DNA of 55,062 nt, from the NCBI GenBank assembly GCA_028277645.1, contig JANQFV010000068.1:1-55062 (forward strand). The letters run 5' to 3'. Both the position numbers and the translations under genes were made by a program. Source of the DNA: Phycisphaerae bacterium. GTDB taxonomy: Bacteria; Planctomycetota; Phycisphaerae; UBA1845; Fen-1342. Of this stretch, positions 44,601 to 53,475 are shown piece by piece. The notes beneath the pieces were generated by a model. The model made no database searches. It was not told the DNA's origin and saw nothing but the letters and a program-made list of their open reading frames with translations. How positions within the stretch are numbered: position 1 is the first letter of the stretch; every line of letters begins with the position of its first letter.

Positions 44601-47600
44601 ACCACCTCGCCCAGCGAGTGCCCCTACTGAACCACGCCCAGCAATGTAGACCTCTTCCAGGATCAGATTCCTGATTACTGCATTGTTCATCAGTGCCCCG
44701 AACAGGCCAACTTCATCACGGTCCACCCAGTTTATGGTCAGCCTGTGGACCTTGTGCCCCTGCCCATCGAGAATGCCTCTGAAGTCGTTCCCGTATCCAT
44801 CTCCGATGGGCTCAAAGCCCCTCCCGTTGTTCCATACATCCGTGTCGTACGCGTCAATGTCGTTCGCGAGAACGTAATGCCCGTCCGGCGGATGAAGGCC
44901 GTCGGAGCCAATTGCCTGAAGGTCGTACACGTCGTACACGTAGATGATCGGTGGTGGCTCACATTCGGCGATCTCGAACGTGCCGTCAGTGCAGTCTGAT
45001 GTCCCGGACTCCAGGCAGGTGGCACACACTCTGTAATCGTCGGCGAGCGCCTGTGCGTGCGGTATATCCCATGATAGCCAGCCGTCGTTGTAGGCGGAGT
45101 CGGCAATGGTCAGGACGGGTGAGCCGTTGCGACAAAGCTCGAGACGCACGTCGCCACAACCCGCCATGGACTCCCAGTTGACCCGCAGACGATCACCGCG
45201 GCAGTACACTTCGCCACCATTGGGCGATTCCACAGTGATAGGGCTCGCTGGAACCTGGGACTTGAAGGTCACGTAGACAATTCGATCTTCCTCAATGCAA
45301 CCAATCGCGAGGGTCGTCCCACCGAACTGCACGGGGACCCAGTCGACCTGCCAGGTATCCACCTCGTAGCCCGAGTCGGGAGTTGCGGTTAGTGTGATGT
45401 CGCCGCACAAAGGAACCAGGATGATGCCGTTCGGAATAAGCTCCCCCTCATGCCGGATCTCTCCGTGAAGGCCCGCGTGCGCGTTGATGATGAAGTGTCC
45501 CCCGTCACCGATCGGAAAACTGGACGTATGCGGGCTCGCAGATGTTTCGCCCTCGGCGTCGCGTACGAACGCCGACACGGTGACCGTGACGTACTCACCG
45601 AAATCGAAGTCGGTGTCAGGGTTAGCCGTCACGGTGCGTGTGGGTGCGTCGTAAGTGAAGGAGCACGGGTGGGTGCCGGATGTCGAACCGGTCACGGTGA
45701 TCGTGCCGCTGTGAAAGTAACTTGGGTCCATCGCGGAGTCGAAGGCGATGAATATGTTCGTGTTCGGGCCGCCCGTCTCTGCTGACACGCTAACGACGTG
45801 AGGCAGAGAATCTGCGAGGCCGTTCACGCGCGCTATTATGTGGTCGATCATGTTCTCGTTGTCGAGGAGAGACGCGTGATCAACCGGCCAGTACGGCGAG
45901 GCACCGGTTAGGTCGTGATGCTCCATCGCAGGATGCGAGGCAGCTGGAACGGCGCTTGCGATTGGGACAAAGCCATCCCAATCGTCGACCGAGTCTCCGC
46001 AATAGCAGAAGGAATACCCATCGTTGCACAGCCACTCGAGCATCTCCCCCGCGATCCACAACCCTCTGTGGTGGCTCATCACGTTCAAACCAAACAGTTG
46101 GACGTAGAGCTCCTCCTTCAACGCTCCGCTTGTATAAGTGCCCTGGCCATCGACCTGTCCGCCCGTAATGTAACCTCCATAGGTGATGAACAGATTGTCC
46201 CAAGACGTGTCTGACAACTCGGGGGATCCCGTGAACGGGAAGTTCAGTGCTTCGGTTATGTCATCAAGGTCGTAGCCAAACCCGGCCGCCCATAACATCG
46301 CCTCGGGAGTTACGTCGGGAACGTCGTCAGGGTTGTACCACGCTAAGTCGTGGTCGCCGTCCATACCCTCGAAGTTCCATCCATATAGCCCGAACAGCAG
46401 GAAGTCGAGGGCTTCTGTCAAAGGCACGTTATACCCAAAACACCGAAGCACAACCTCCGCGAACCGAGCCGTGCACTCGAACAGGGAGTCGAAATCCATG
46501 AAGACCCATGTCGGGTTGGCGGCGGGAGAGCCGAGGTGCGGCGTGTTTAGTGTGATGACGCGGTGGAGTCGGCTCCGGAACTGTGGATTAGTATTGACGG
46601 CATGCCGTGTTACCAAGCCACCCATACTGTGTGCCACAAGTATCGCTCTGCGGGCCGTGCTGGGATCCGAAAACTCTGCACATGAGAGAACATCGGCTAG
46701 GCAACTCGCATTACCGTCTATCCCGAGATCCGTATCATACACGAAGCGGTAGACTTTATAGGTGTGTTGATTGCTACCTTCATTGAAGGCTTTGCACCAC
46801 CAGCCCCAGTAGTTCAGGGATAACGGCTTTCCATCACTCCCATCACCGTGAACAAGTACGACGGGAATGCGATCGCCTAATGGCGTATCTTTGTCGGTAG
46901 CGAGTCCATGGGCACCGTCAATGTACGCATAGTCTTCATCGACAAGGAAGAACTCGCAGTTGTCACACGAATACGCTCGCTGGACACGAGCGACTCGGAT
47001 CCGAGAGGAAGGTTCTGCCCGACCATCGTTCCACGGATCGCGGGCTGCAAAATCGAACGACATATCGAGGTCAGAATTGTAGTATATGCGTCCCGGTTCC
47101 ACTGTGGAGTCCGGATGCTCGGATCGAAACTGCGACGCGTGTTCGTACTGCTCAATCAGAGCGGGAGGTATACCACGAAGATTGTGCATGTGGGTGCGGC
47201 CATGCGCGTCGAGCGTAACAACAGTCGTTGCGACGTTGTCTTCAAGGTGAAGCTCGCGCTCAGCGGCCTTTGTCTGAGATCGCAGCGAGATGCGAGAGCG
47301 AATCCGTTCGCTCGATTCGAAATGCGTGTTGCGCCCCAGGGCTGAGAGTTCAGCCCGGTGCTTCGCGAGTACGTTCAGCTGTTTATCGATGTGAGTCAAA
47401 AGTTGCTCGTACGACGTGACCGCGCAGCTGTCGCGACGAAACAGGAACGCGTAAGCGCAGACCTGGCCGTTCGGGTCGTAATATGGAAGCACATGCAGTA
47501 GGTGCCAGGGGCCCGGCCGGTGGGCAGTGAGGTGTTCGGTGGCGATCGATCTTGCTGCCGCTTCATCAAAGATCGGGTCGCCGGCGCCGTTCGCCGAAGG

Positions 47601-47765
47601 GGCGATCATCAGCAAGGCGAGCAACAGCCCACAAATGCACTCCCCGTGCCGCACTGCGACTCGCGGAGATTGCTCATCGCGCGACGGCACGCGGAGGGAG
47701 GCAGAGGAGGCAAGGAAGGTGGCAAGATGCGTGCGATAGGCGGTGCGGTAGGCAGCAAACCCCAT
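41622..47765 (-). CDS. Giant secreted lipase-like protein with GLUG-like, Fn3 and thrombospondin type 3 repeats
   Basis: About 2,047 residues from the ATG at 47765 (GAAAGGGG upstream); the frame stays open to 47945. A hydrophobic segment CICGLLLALLMIAPSANGAG (about 42-61) acts as a signal. An alpha/beta-hydrolase lipase follows, with HGDGSDG and the nucleophile elbow VAHSMGGLVTRHA (Ser about 380). Later come VESPNGGEVYCRGDRLRV (about 870), GLUG-like repeats (ANTGGLVGELNAGVV, about 1,020-1,255), two Fn3-like domains (about 1,310-1,510), TSP3 calcium repeats (DTDDDGIPDVEDNCPQ, about 1,620-1,880) and MopE-like EVCNGIDDDCDGLIDEG. The end, ACGLVTLTLAFVAGSRR followed by RRRR, is a membrane/sorting tail. 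It is a cell-surface esterase or lipase candidate. Confidence 0.85.
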   Translation of the reverse strand: MGFAAYRTAYRTHLATFLASSASLRVPSRDEQSPRVAVRHGECICGLLLALLMIAPSANGAGDPIFDEAAARSIATEHLTAHRPGPWHLLHVLPYYDPNGQVCAYAFLFRRDSCAVTSYEQLLTHIDKQLNVLAKHRAELSALGRNTHFESSERIRSRISLRSQTKAAERELHLEDNVATTVVTLDAHGRTHMHNLRGIPPALIEQYEHASQFRSEHPDSTVEPGRIYYNSDLDMSFDFAARDPWNDGRAEPSSRIRVARVQRAYSCDNCEFFLVDEDYAYIDGAHGLATDKDTPLGDRIPVVLVHGDGSDGKPLSLNYWGWWCKAFNEGSNQHTYKVYRFVYDTDLGIDGNASCLADVLSCAEFSDPSTARRAILVAHSMGGLVTRHAVNTNPQFRSRLHRVITLNTPHLGSPAANPTWVFMDFDSLFECTARFAEVVLRCFGYNVPLTEALDFLLFGLYGWNFEGMDGDHDLAWYNPDDVPDVTPEAMLWAAGFGYDLDDITEALNFPFTGSPELSDTSWDNLFITYGGYITGGQVDGQGTYTSGALKEELYVQLFGLNVMSHHRGLWIAGEMLEWLCNDGYSFCYCGDSVDDWDGFVPIASAVPAASHPAMEHHDLTGASPYWPVDHASLLDNENMIDHIIARVNGLADSLPHVVSVSAETGGPNTNIFIAFDSAMDPSYFHSGTITVTGSTSGTHPCSFTYDAPTRTVTANPDTDFDFGEYVTVTVSAFVRDAEGETSASPHTSSFPIGDGGHFIINAHAGLHGEIRHEGELIPNGIILVPLCGDITLTATPDSGYEVDTWQVDWVPVQFGGTTLAIGCIEEDRIVYVTFKSQVPASPITVESPNGGEVYCRGDRLRVNWESMAGCGDVRLELCRNGSPVLTIADSAYNDGWLSWDIPHAQALADDYRVCATCLESGTSDCTDGTFEIAECEPPPIIYVYDVYDLQAIGSDGLHPPDGHYVLANDIDAYDTDVWNNGRGFEPIGDGYGNDFRGILDGQGHKVHRLTINWVDRDEVGLFGALMNNAVIRNLILEEVYIAGRGSVGALAGRGGGLITNCHLRGECEIRGAEENVGANTGGLVGELNAGVVASSTVSGSVWINGDGRNVGGIVGELTRGLILWCSVEIPDRTISCADSNVGGIAGRSGDEVRQCCVNSWLIDGDNYCGGLIGRNDPGGSVVDSFAIVGIDANDNAGGIIGSCGGGSAHRCYAHAGVGGGGACRGALVGRYPGNVHDSFWNNEATGLPCAQCDGSCSECFGVTTTEMRQQATFTSTYGVHWSFEGAWWIDDGATYPQLCGVGPALPAVQNLMVTSGAPSGVSLVWDPVSWDPVSYDRSCGPYYRAYRASSVDGVRVAASSWQAGTSFTDDTAVPELTYYYWVNASATTYDYADPHDVYEDPYEPGSNVIAARAGEFSNQAAGWRAFPPLTAPTDVAATDRLPNETLVTWSAVRGASFYRVYRASSLGEPKEAVGLWLTEPPAVDSSGVPDTTYYYWVTAAADDGGTRESDFGGPDTGSYYVPDTTAPAVTLSWSPSEPLEDEQVTVNVIASDNVGLDVVSALWFDGDSHSVSWSEIGSPTFEEDIVLGPFPPGQILTCQATAWDTSGNQTQAGPFTFTILADTDDDGIPDVEDNCPQHANADQADGDGDGRGDACDSCPSDSNKIDPGVCGCGTRDVDSDSDGVFDCDDLCPDTPDGESVDLNGCLCSQRDDDGDGVNDCDDECGDTPPAESVDPNGCSCSQLDDDGDGVNNCDDNCPQTDNSDQANRDGDDAGDTCDDCPDDPNKASPGVCGCGVAETDSDDDGTPDCIDGCSDDPHKTEPGDCGCGNVDADADDDGVVDCKDDCPNTPTGQVVDPSGCPIDLDSDGDGDPDDTDCQALDPAVYHGATEVCNGIDDDCDGLIDEGILGTTWYRDADGDGFGVANDRLIRCAKPPGYATRAGDCDDSDPDINPGELDCASAPDGLDNNCNGAIDDGRSCPCDADDDGVCDGEDACPNTWGTCPNGCPPTGNGVCPGVACGLVTLTLAFVAGSRRAYGRRRRGAVAQE

Positions 47766-48196
47766 GACGAGACCCCTTTCGTAATGCGCGCCGGACGTGC
47801 GTGATTGCACGGCGATGAGTAGCATAATGCGCCAACACGCCCGTCCTTGTTCGCCTGCAACATCAGAAAGTCCGCTTTCCGAACGAAGTGGACGCAGCGA
47901 TTTTAGAGCATTTCGGGCGTGGGCTACGTTGATTGCCCACGTCACCTGCCATCCATATATGCGTCGGTTTTTCCCTCAAAGCGCACGGCGTTTTCTCAGG
48001 AGTCGTCCGCACGGCGGTGGTGCAGGCGAAGGACGATAGCAGACCGGAGGTAACTAACGGTCCGCTAAGGGCCTACGCGACGCCCGGCGACATGGGCAGG
48101 CTCTTGGGCCGTGCCGCGGACACGGGTATACTGAAGTACGATTTCGGGAGTCTCGCATCAATCGTAGCACGTGTGCAGCCACTTGGGGGCATTGCC
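47766..48196. other. Intergenic region between the lipase-like gene and the ECF sigma factor
   Basis: 431 bp between divergent genes. Upstream frames extend both neighbouring genes here but carry no protein-like features, so it is treated as noncoding. No promoter, repeat or RNA gene is identified with confidence. Confidence 0.45.
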
Positions 48197-48760
48197 ATGC
48201 CCGCGCCGCAAACTGAATTCACGTCACTTCTCTCCGCTGTCGGCAACGGTGACGCCGCGGCTGCGGAGCAGCTTTGGCGCACCGTGTACGATGAGCTGCA
48301 CCGCGTCGCTCAGGTCCGGATGGCACGTGAAGGGCAACGAGGCCATTTGCAGACGACCGTGCTGGTTCAGGAAGCGTACCTGCGACTCATGGGCAGCGAC
48401 GCCGCTGCGATTCCCTCCAATCGCCGGCACTTTTTCGCCGCCGCGGCGAATGCCATGCGCCAATTCCTCGTGGATGACGCACGTAAGCGAGGAAGGCTCA
48501 AGCGCGGCAGTGGTCGGCGGCCTGGGGAGCTTAGTGAGACGGCTGCCGCGATTGACTATGACCCCGTGGAGGTCCTGGCGCTGGACGAAGCACTGGCGAA
48601 GCTGCGGGAACACGATGCCGCCAAGGCCGAGATCGCTCAACTACGGTACTTCACCGGACTGACCGTGGACGAAACTGCCGAGGTGCTGGGCATCTCGCCG
48701 CGACAGGTCGACAAAGAGTGGCGCTTTGCGAAGACGTGGCTGCATCGAGAGCTGTCTTGA
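48197..48760 (+). CDS. ECF-family RNA polymerase sigma factor
   Basis: 187 residues from the ATG at 48197. Sigma region 2 is seen as LWRTVYDELHRVAQVRMARE and VLVQEAYLRLMG. Region 4 is EIAQLRYFTGLTVDETAEVLGISPRQVDKEWRFAKTWLHREL, an HTH for the -35 element. This is the planctomycete-rich ECF type (DUF/SBR-like) found next to Ser/Thr kinases with the N-terminal domain seen in the next gene. It probably transcribes a stress or signalling regulon with the kinase 78 bp downstream. The frame is open upstream to 47933, but the conserved part starts here. Confidence 0.9.
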   Translation: MPAPQTEFTSLLSAVGNGDAAAAEQLWRTVYDELHRVAQVRMAREGQRGHLQTTVLVQEAYLRLMGSDAAAIPSNRRHFFAAAANAMRQFLVDDARKRGRLKRGSGRRPGELSETAAAIDYDPVEVLALDEALAKLREHDAAKAEIAQLRYFTGLTVDETAEVLGISPRQVDKEWRFAKTWLHRELS

Positions 48761-48838
48761 CGAATTGTCGAGATGCAGTGCCCGACTTGTGAATCGTTGA
48801 CCATCCCCGCCCCAAGCATGGCGTAGGGTCTCCGTGTC

Positions 48839-51800
48839 ATGACGACTGAGCTTTGGCAACGCGTGCAGCACATCTTTGAACGTGTTCTCGATGCGCCCCT
48901 CGCTGACCGTCCAGCAATTATCGAGGAGGCCTGCGGCGATAGCGCGGAACTACGGGCCGAAGTGGAGTCGCTGCTGGAGCACGAATCGCAAACGGAAGAC
49001 GGCTTCCTATCATCTCCGGTGTTGCCATCACGGCATCCTCAGACTGCGCCCGACGCATGGGCGAGCAGGCTGCTGCACACGAAGATCGGACGCTACACGC
49101 TGGTGCGGCAGATCGCCGCCGGCGGTATGGGCTACGTTTTCGAGGCTGAGCAGGAGCAGCCGGCGCGGACTGTTGCGCTCAAGATCCTGCGGCCCGGGCT
49201 CAGCGCCTCGTCGGCGTTGGCGCGATTTCGCCTGGAACCAGAGGTGCTCGGGCGACTCCGGCATCCCAACATCGCGCAGGTGTTCGAAGCAGGTGTGCAT
49301 GAAGACGAGCGCGGTGCGGTGCCGTACTTTGCCATGGAGCTCATCCCCGACGCACGGCCCTTGATCGAGTACGCCGACGCGCACGCATTGACAACGCGGC
49401 AGCGTCTCGAGCTGTTCGCCAAGGCCTGCGATGCTGTTCAGCACGGCCACCAGAAAGGCATCATTCATCGCGATCTCAAGCCGGCGAACATCCTGGTCGG
49501 GCAGGACGGTGAACCGAAGATCATCGACTTCGGCGTGGCGCGGTCGACCGACGCGGACATCATGCTGACCACGCAGCACACGCACGCCGGCGACCTCGTC
49601 GGCACCGTGCATTACATGAGCCCTGAGCAGTGTGACGCCGATTCCTCGGCCATTGACACACGATCGGACGTCTACTCGCTCGGAGTCGTGCTCTACGAGT
49701 TGCTGACAGGAACGGCCCCGTACGACACATCCGGCACCACGCTGTACTCGGCAGTGCGGACGATCAAGGAGCAATTGCCACGGCGACCAAGCGAGATCAG
49801 GCGACAGTTTCGCGGCGACATTGAAGCGATCCTGCTGAAGGCACTGGAGAAAGACCCGGTACGCCGGTATGAGTCGGCGGCTGCATTCGCGAATGACATT
49901 CGGGCGTTTCTGGGCGGCATGCCGGTGGGAGCCCGCGTACCCAGTGCTGCGTATAGGTTCGGCCGTTACATCCAGCGCCGACCATGGCAGGCAGCGACGC
50001 TGGGCACGTTGGTAGTGGCCCTTCTTGCCGTGATCGTGATGGTGGCGGTATTCGGCTGGACAAAGGCGAGTTGGGAGGCTGAGCGCGTCCGAACAGAACA
50101 ACTGCGTTTCACCCAACTCTACGGCACCATGATGAGTGCAGCCGCCACGGCAATCCAAAGCGATGATGTACTGGGCGCGCGATCGCTGCTGAGTGCCGGA
50201 GAGCGGGCTATCGGTGCCGATACCGGTTGGGAATGGCGCCATCTCAGCAGCCGCGTCGATCAAAGCGTCGGGACGTTGAACGTGGCGGATTTCCCGCAGC
50301 CCAAAGGACATGACATCGCGCTGTCGGACGACGGAGCGTTGTTGGCTGCGTGCTTCACCAGCTCTGCGCGTGGAACGGTGACCGTGCATCGAATTGCGGA
50401 CGACCAACAGTTCCAAGTGCCGCTTGAAACGCAGCAACGCCCGATTGCCTGTGCCTTCAGCCCTGACGGCAGACTGTTGGCCATCTCAATGAGCAACGAG
50501 AAGAACGACAAGCCGAGGATGATATGCATCTGGGAGGTCAGTGACGGGAAACACATCGTGCTCAAGCTCGTAGACCGCTGGATCACAGAGAGCGACGGTA
50601 ACATCAAGGCATTGGCGTTTCATCCGTCGTCGGACTGTCTGGTGCTCGCCAGCTTAAGCAGTGATCACGGCAGGCCGATCGTCGAGTTCTGGCGAACGGA
50701 TATGGCGGGCAACGCCGAGGCCCCGCGGATCGCGGAGACGCGAGAGAGCGCGTTCACTCTCGTTGGTCATGAGGAAGCCGCGCCTCGTAGCCTCGCGTTC
50801 AGCCCGGACGGGGCGCTCCTGGCGACCTGCTCCGAGGACCGCAGGGTACGCCTATGGAATGTCGAGGTTACGCCCACAGCGATCGCCGCGGCGCCCGCTG
50901 CTGTGTTGCTCGGCCACGACTATCACCCGATGGACGTTGCCTTCAGTCCGGACGGCACGCTGCTAGCGTCAGCTTCGATCGACAAGACTGTTCGCATTTG
51001 GGACGTACAGGAGGCTCTTCGCCAAGCGCACGAGCGACAGACTCCGTACGGCGACCTTGAGGTCGGCGGGCCGGGCATTGAGGTTGACACGCTGCGCGGC
51101 CATGAGGCGGGAGTGATAGCGGTTGCCTTTGACCCCTGGGGCACCCGGCTGTTCTCGGCAGGTAGCGACCGGGCGATCCGTGTGTGGGAGTTCGGCGCGC
51201 GCGTCGCTGGCAGCAGCCCCGGCGGTGGCGCCCCACTGACCCTGCTCCGCCCGCGACAGATCTCTACTCTGCGTGGCCACGCCCAGCCCGTACGCGACGT
51301 CGCCACGCTCCCCGACGGCCGCGTCGCGTCGATTTCGGACGATGGCACGGTGAAGTTCTGGTTGCCGGACGTCGTTGACCGACCGCGCCTACGCCATTTC
51401 AGCAGTGTCAATGCAGTGGCGTTCTCCCCCGACGGGCGATACGTTGCCTCGGGAGCCGGCGATCACAGTCTTGCCGTTTGGAACACCACTTCCTGTGCGT
51501 CCGTGGGCCGAATCTACCTTCCGGAGGCGATTGTCAACGACGTCGCCTGGGTAGGAACGGGAGATCGCTGCGTATTGGCATTCGCATCTGGCAGGGCATC
51601 CGATTCGGTCATCAAGATCCCGCCGGGGAGGGTTGCCCTGTGCCGATGGTCTGCGAACGGGGAGCTCGTCATGGACGAGCGACTCACGGACAACGAGCCC
51701 GTTGCGTATCTCGCTTTAGCCGTCAGCCGTGATAGGCAACGTCTAGCTGCGGGAGATAATTGTGGCCGTGTGCATGTCTGGAGTCTCACGGCTAGCGGGG

Positions 51801-52720
51801 ACGCACGGCTCGCGCGCATCGTGCGGATGCCGGGCGAACAGGCATCGAGCCTTGCGTTCCTGGATGATTCCGGGCGCTGGCTGGTCAGCACCGGCAGGCT
51901 CGGGGACGACCCCGCCGCAGGCGGTACGCCGGTTCGTGTGTGGGACCTTGAGACGGGTAGTGAAGTTGCGCATGTTGACGGCCATCACGCGTGTATCAGC
52001 GATCTTGCTGTCAGTGCCGATCAAGCTCTACTGGCCTCGGCTTCGTATGACCACAACATCGGGCTGTGGTCCATTGTGTGGCCAGAAGGAAGCCCCAAGT
52101 TGGAGCGAATCGGCTCACTCTCGGGCCATACAGACGCCGTGAGGTGCGTGAGCTTTCATCCGTCTGAGGGGCGGCTCGTTTCCGGCTCGTTCGATCGCAC
52201 GATCAAGATCTGGGACGTAAGTGCGCAGGTGCAAGTAGCGACGCTGCGCGCCGGTGCGGGCGGGACAGTGGATGTGGCATTCGGTCCCGACGGCGAACGA
52301 CTGGCAACAGCGTCGGCAGGTGAGATGGGTGAGGACAACGTCGTCTGGTTGTGGGAGACCGAGGTCTCGCCGGGAATCCGCCGAGAGCGGGCGATCCGCT
52401 ACCGAGCCAGGAGCGAGATCATGAAGCTCGTTCGCGATGGGTTGCGACTGGACGATGTTCCGAACCGTATTCGCCGCGGTCAGCATCTCCCGGACGATGT
52501 CCGTGGTGTCGCCCTCGATGAATTCTACGAATCCATCTGGCATCCAGGCTATTTCCTCGACAGCGTAGCGAAGGTGCTGGACGATCCCGCTGCATCGGAG
52601 CAGAACCTCCACGATGCGATGGTGTGGACGCAGCACGCCATCAACATGGCTCCTGAGAACGCGGAGTATCCCGAGCTCCTCGAGCAACTCCGGCACCGCT
52701 TGGCGCGAGTCAATGAGTAG
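48839..52720 (+). CDS. Membrane Ser/Thr protein kinase with C-terminal WD40 repeats
   Basis: 1,293 residues. N-terminal 1-80 (WQRVQHIFERVLDAPLADR, ELRAEVESLLEHE) is the helical block typical of planctomycete kinases partnered with ECF sigma factors. The kinase domain (about 84-345) has GGMGYVFEAEQ, VALKIL (Lys near 113), HRDLKPANIL (Asp near 211) and DFGVARS (near 230), all complete. A membrane span, LVVALLAVIVMVAVFGW, lies near 390-410. From about 490 to 1,170 there are many WD40 repeats (LAFSPDGALLATCSEDRRVR, VAFSPDGTLLASASIDKTVR). It should sense or scaffold outside and phosphorylate inside, perhaps controlling the sigma factor encoded upstream. Confidence 0.93.
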   Translation: MTTELWQRVQHIFERVLDAPLADRPAIIEEACGDSAELRAEVESLLEHESQTEDGFLSSPVLPSRHPQTAPDAWASRLLHTKIGRYTLVRQIAAGGMGYVFEAEQEQPARTVALKILRPGLSASSALARFRLEPEVLGRLRHPNIAQVFEAGVHEDERGAVPYFAMELIPDARPLIEYADAHALTTRQRLELFAKACDAVQHGHQKGIIHRDLKPANILVGQDGEPKIIDFGVARSTDADIMLTTQHTHAGDLVGTVHYMSPEQCDADSSAIDTRSDVYSLGVVLYELLTGTAPYDTSGTTLYSAVRTIKEQLPRRPSEIRRQFRGDIEAILLKALEKDPVRRYESAAAFANDIRAFLGGMPVGARVPSAAYRFGRYIQRRPWQAATLGTLVVALLAVIVMVAVFGWTKASWEAERVRTEQLRFTQLYGTMMSAAATAIQSDDVLGARSLLSAGERAIGADTGWEWRHLSSRVDQSVGTLNVADFPQPKGHDIALSDDGALLAACFTSSARGTVTVHRIADDQQFQVPLETQQRPIACAFSPDGRLLAISMSNEKNDKPRMICIWEVSDGKHIVLKLVDRWITESDGNIKALAFHPSSDCLVLASLSSDHGRPIVEFWRTDMAGNAEAPRIAETRESAFTLVGHEEAAPRSLAFSPDGALLATCSEDRRVRLWNVEVTPTAIAAAPAAVLLGHDYHPMDVAFSPDGTLLASASIDKTVRIWDVQEALRQAHERQTPYGDLEVGGPGIEVDTLRGHEAGVIAVAFDPWGTRLFSAGSDRAIRVWEFGARVAGSSPGGGAPLTLLRPRQISTLRGHAQPVRDVATLPDGRVASISDDGTVKFWLPDVVDRPRLRHFSSVNAVAFSPDGRYVASGAGDHSLAVWNTTSCASVGRIYLPEAIVNDVAWVGTGDRCVLAFASGRASDSVIKIPPGRVALCRWSANGELVMDERLTDNEPVAYLALAVSRDRQRLAAGDNCGRVHVWSLTASGDARLARIVRMPGEQASSLAFLDDSGRWLVSTGRLGDDPAAGGTPVRVWDLETGSEVAHVDGHHACISDLAVSADQALLASASYDHNIGLWSIVWPEGSPKLERIGSLSGHTDAVRCVSFHPSEGRLVSGSFDRTIKIWDVSAQVQVATLRAGAGGTVDVAFGPDGERLATASAGEMGEDNVVWLWETEVSPGIRRERAIRYRARSEIMKLVRDGLRLDDVPNRIRRGQHLPDDVRGVALDEFYESIWHPGYFLDSVAKVLDDPAASEQNLHDAMVWTQHAINMAPENAEYPELLEQLRHRLARVNE

Positions 52721-52733
52721 CCCCGTCCTGAGA

Positions 52734-52977
52734 TCAAGACCGGCGAGTGAGATGCGCCCACGCCAGCCCAGAGCTGGCGCACACCGAGACTGCGTCGCGG
52801 CCCTCATCCTCGTCGGGGACGGTGACCGCGCCTTCGGCGATACTGATCAATCCGTCGCCATCGGCGTTCAGACCACCTCGGGCCATACGCCTGCCTCTTC
52901 GTGTGCCCACGGACAGTCTTCCGCAGAGCTACGGGCCTGAGCAGCGCTGTGATCAGGCTATACAGCAGTTGCTTCAT
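52734..52977 (-). CDS. Small possibly frameshifted gene with an EF-hand-like loop
   Basis: Two overlapping short frames are visible on the minus strand. One starts at 52977 after a strong Shine-Dalgarno (GGAGG) and reads MKQLLYSLITALLRPVALRK before turning arginine-rich. The other (ATG 52886, stop 52734) reads GGLNADGDGLISIAEGAV, a clear 12-residue EF-hand calcium loop, and then DEDEGRDAV. Each frame looks protein-like where the other does not, which suggests one gene with a frameshift between about 52886 and 52920. Both could also be chance. This region and the flanks (52721-53052) hold nothing else recognised. Confidence 0.35.
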
Positions 52978-53052
52978 GTGGTTCCTCCCAGTGCATGAGG
53001 GGCGTGTCGAAGTGCGGCTCCAGAACGCCCACAGAAGGCGCGTAGCGCGCGC

Positions 53053-53475
53053 CTAACGCGCGTAATCGCACTCGGGCGTACCTCGGGTACCCTGATCGCG
53101 TAAGCGGCGCGCAGAAGCGCCGAGAACGTGTTTTCTCGAACACTGTGTCACTCGGGCAATAGCAGCGCGTGACCGCTCACGCGCCTCCGGCCACCCCGGT
53201 CCCCCAGGCCCGAGGTACGCCGCCTCCCAGCGCAAGGCTTCAGATCGCGTCGGGGCTAAGAAGAGTACGCCACGAGCAGGCAGCCGCAGCAGTCGACGCA
53301 GGAGAAGGTGAAATGCGTTACGGCTTCGTCCCGAAGTGACGCACCAGGACTGGGTTCGCGAGCAGAACTCCACGTGTGACGCGCGACGAACATCGAGTTG
53401 CCCTAATACTCGCCAATCCAGGTCGTCATTCCACAGGCCGCGGACAATGCCATCAGGGGAGATACGCAGCTTCAT
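53053..53475 (-). CDS. Conserved mobile-element protein of unknown function
   Basis: 140 residues that start MKLRISPDGIVRGLWNDDLD. The pattern 'RGLW.DD.DW..LG.L.VRRASHVEF' is one I associate with planctomycete and phage small proteins, but I can name no function. An aromatic and basic middle and a long helical basic tail follow. The start overlaps the preceding stop by ATGA, so it is the third member of a translationally coupled set with the genes at 53472 and 53675. Confidence 0.6.
   Translation of the reverse strand: MKLRISPDGIVRGLWNDDLDWRVLGQLDVRRASHVEFCSRTQSWCVTSGRSRNAFHLLLRRLLRLPARGVLFLAPTRSEALRWEAAYLGPGGPGWPEARERSRAAIARVTQCSRKHVLGASARRLRDQGTRGTPECDYAR

Noticed and set aside
47933..48196. 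N-terminal extension of the ECF sigma factor
   Set aside because: The frame is open but the sequence before 48197 lacks sigma-factor features, and a start at 48197 gives the usual length.
52840..52850. TGATCAAT near the right end, a partial match to the CRISPR repeat
   Set aside because: Eight bases only, without further repeat similarity; chance.
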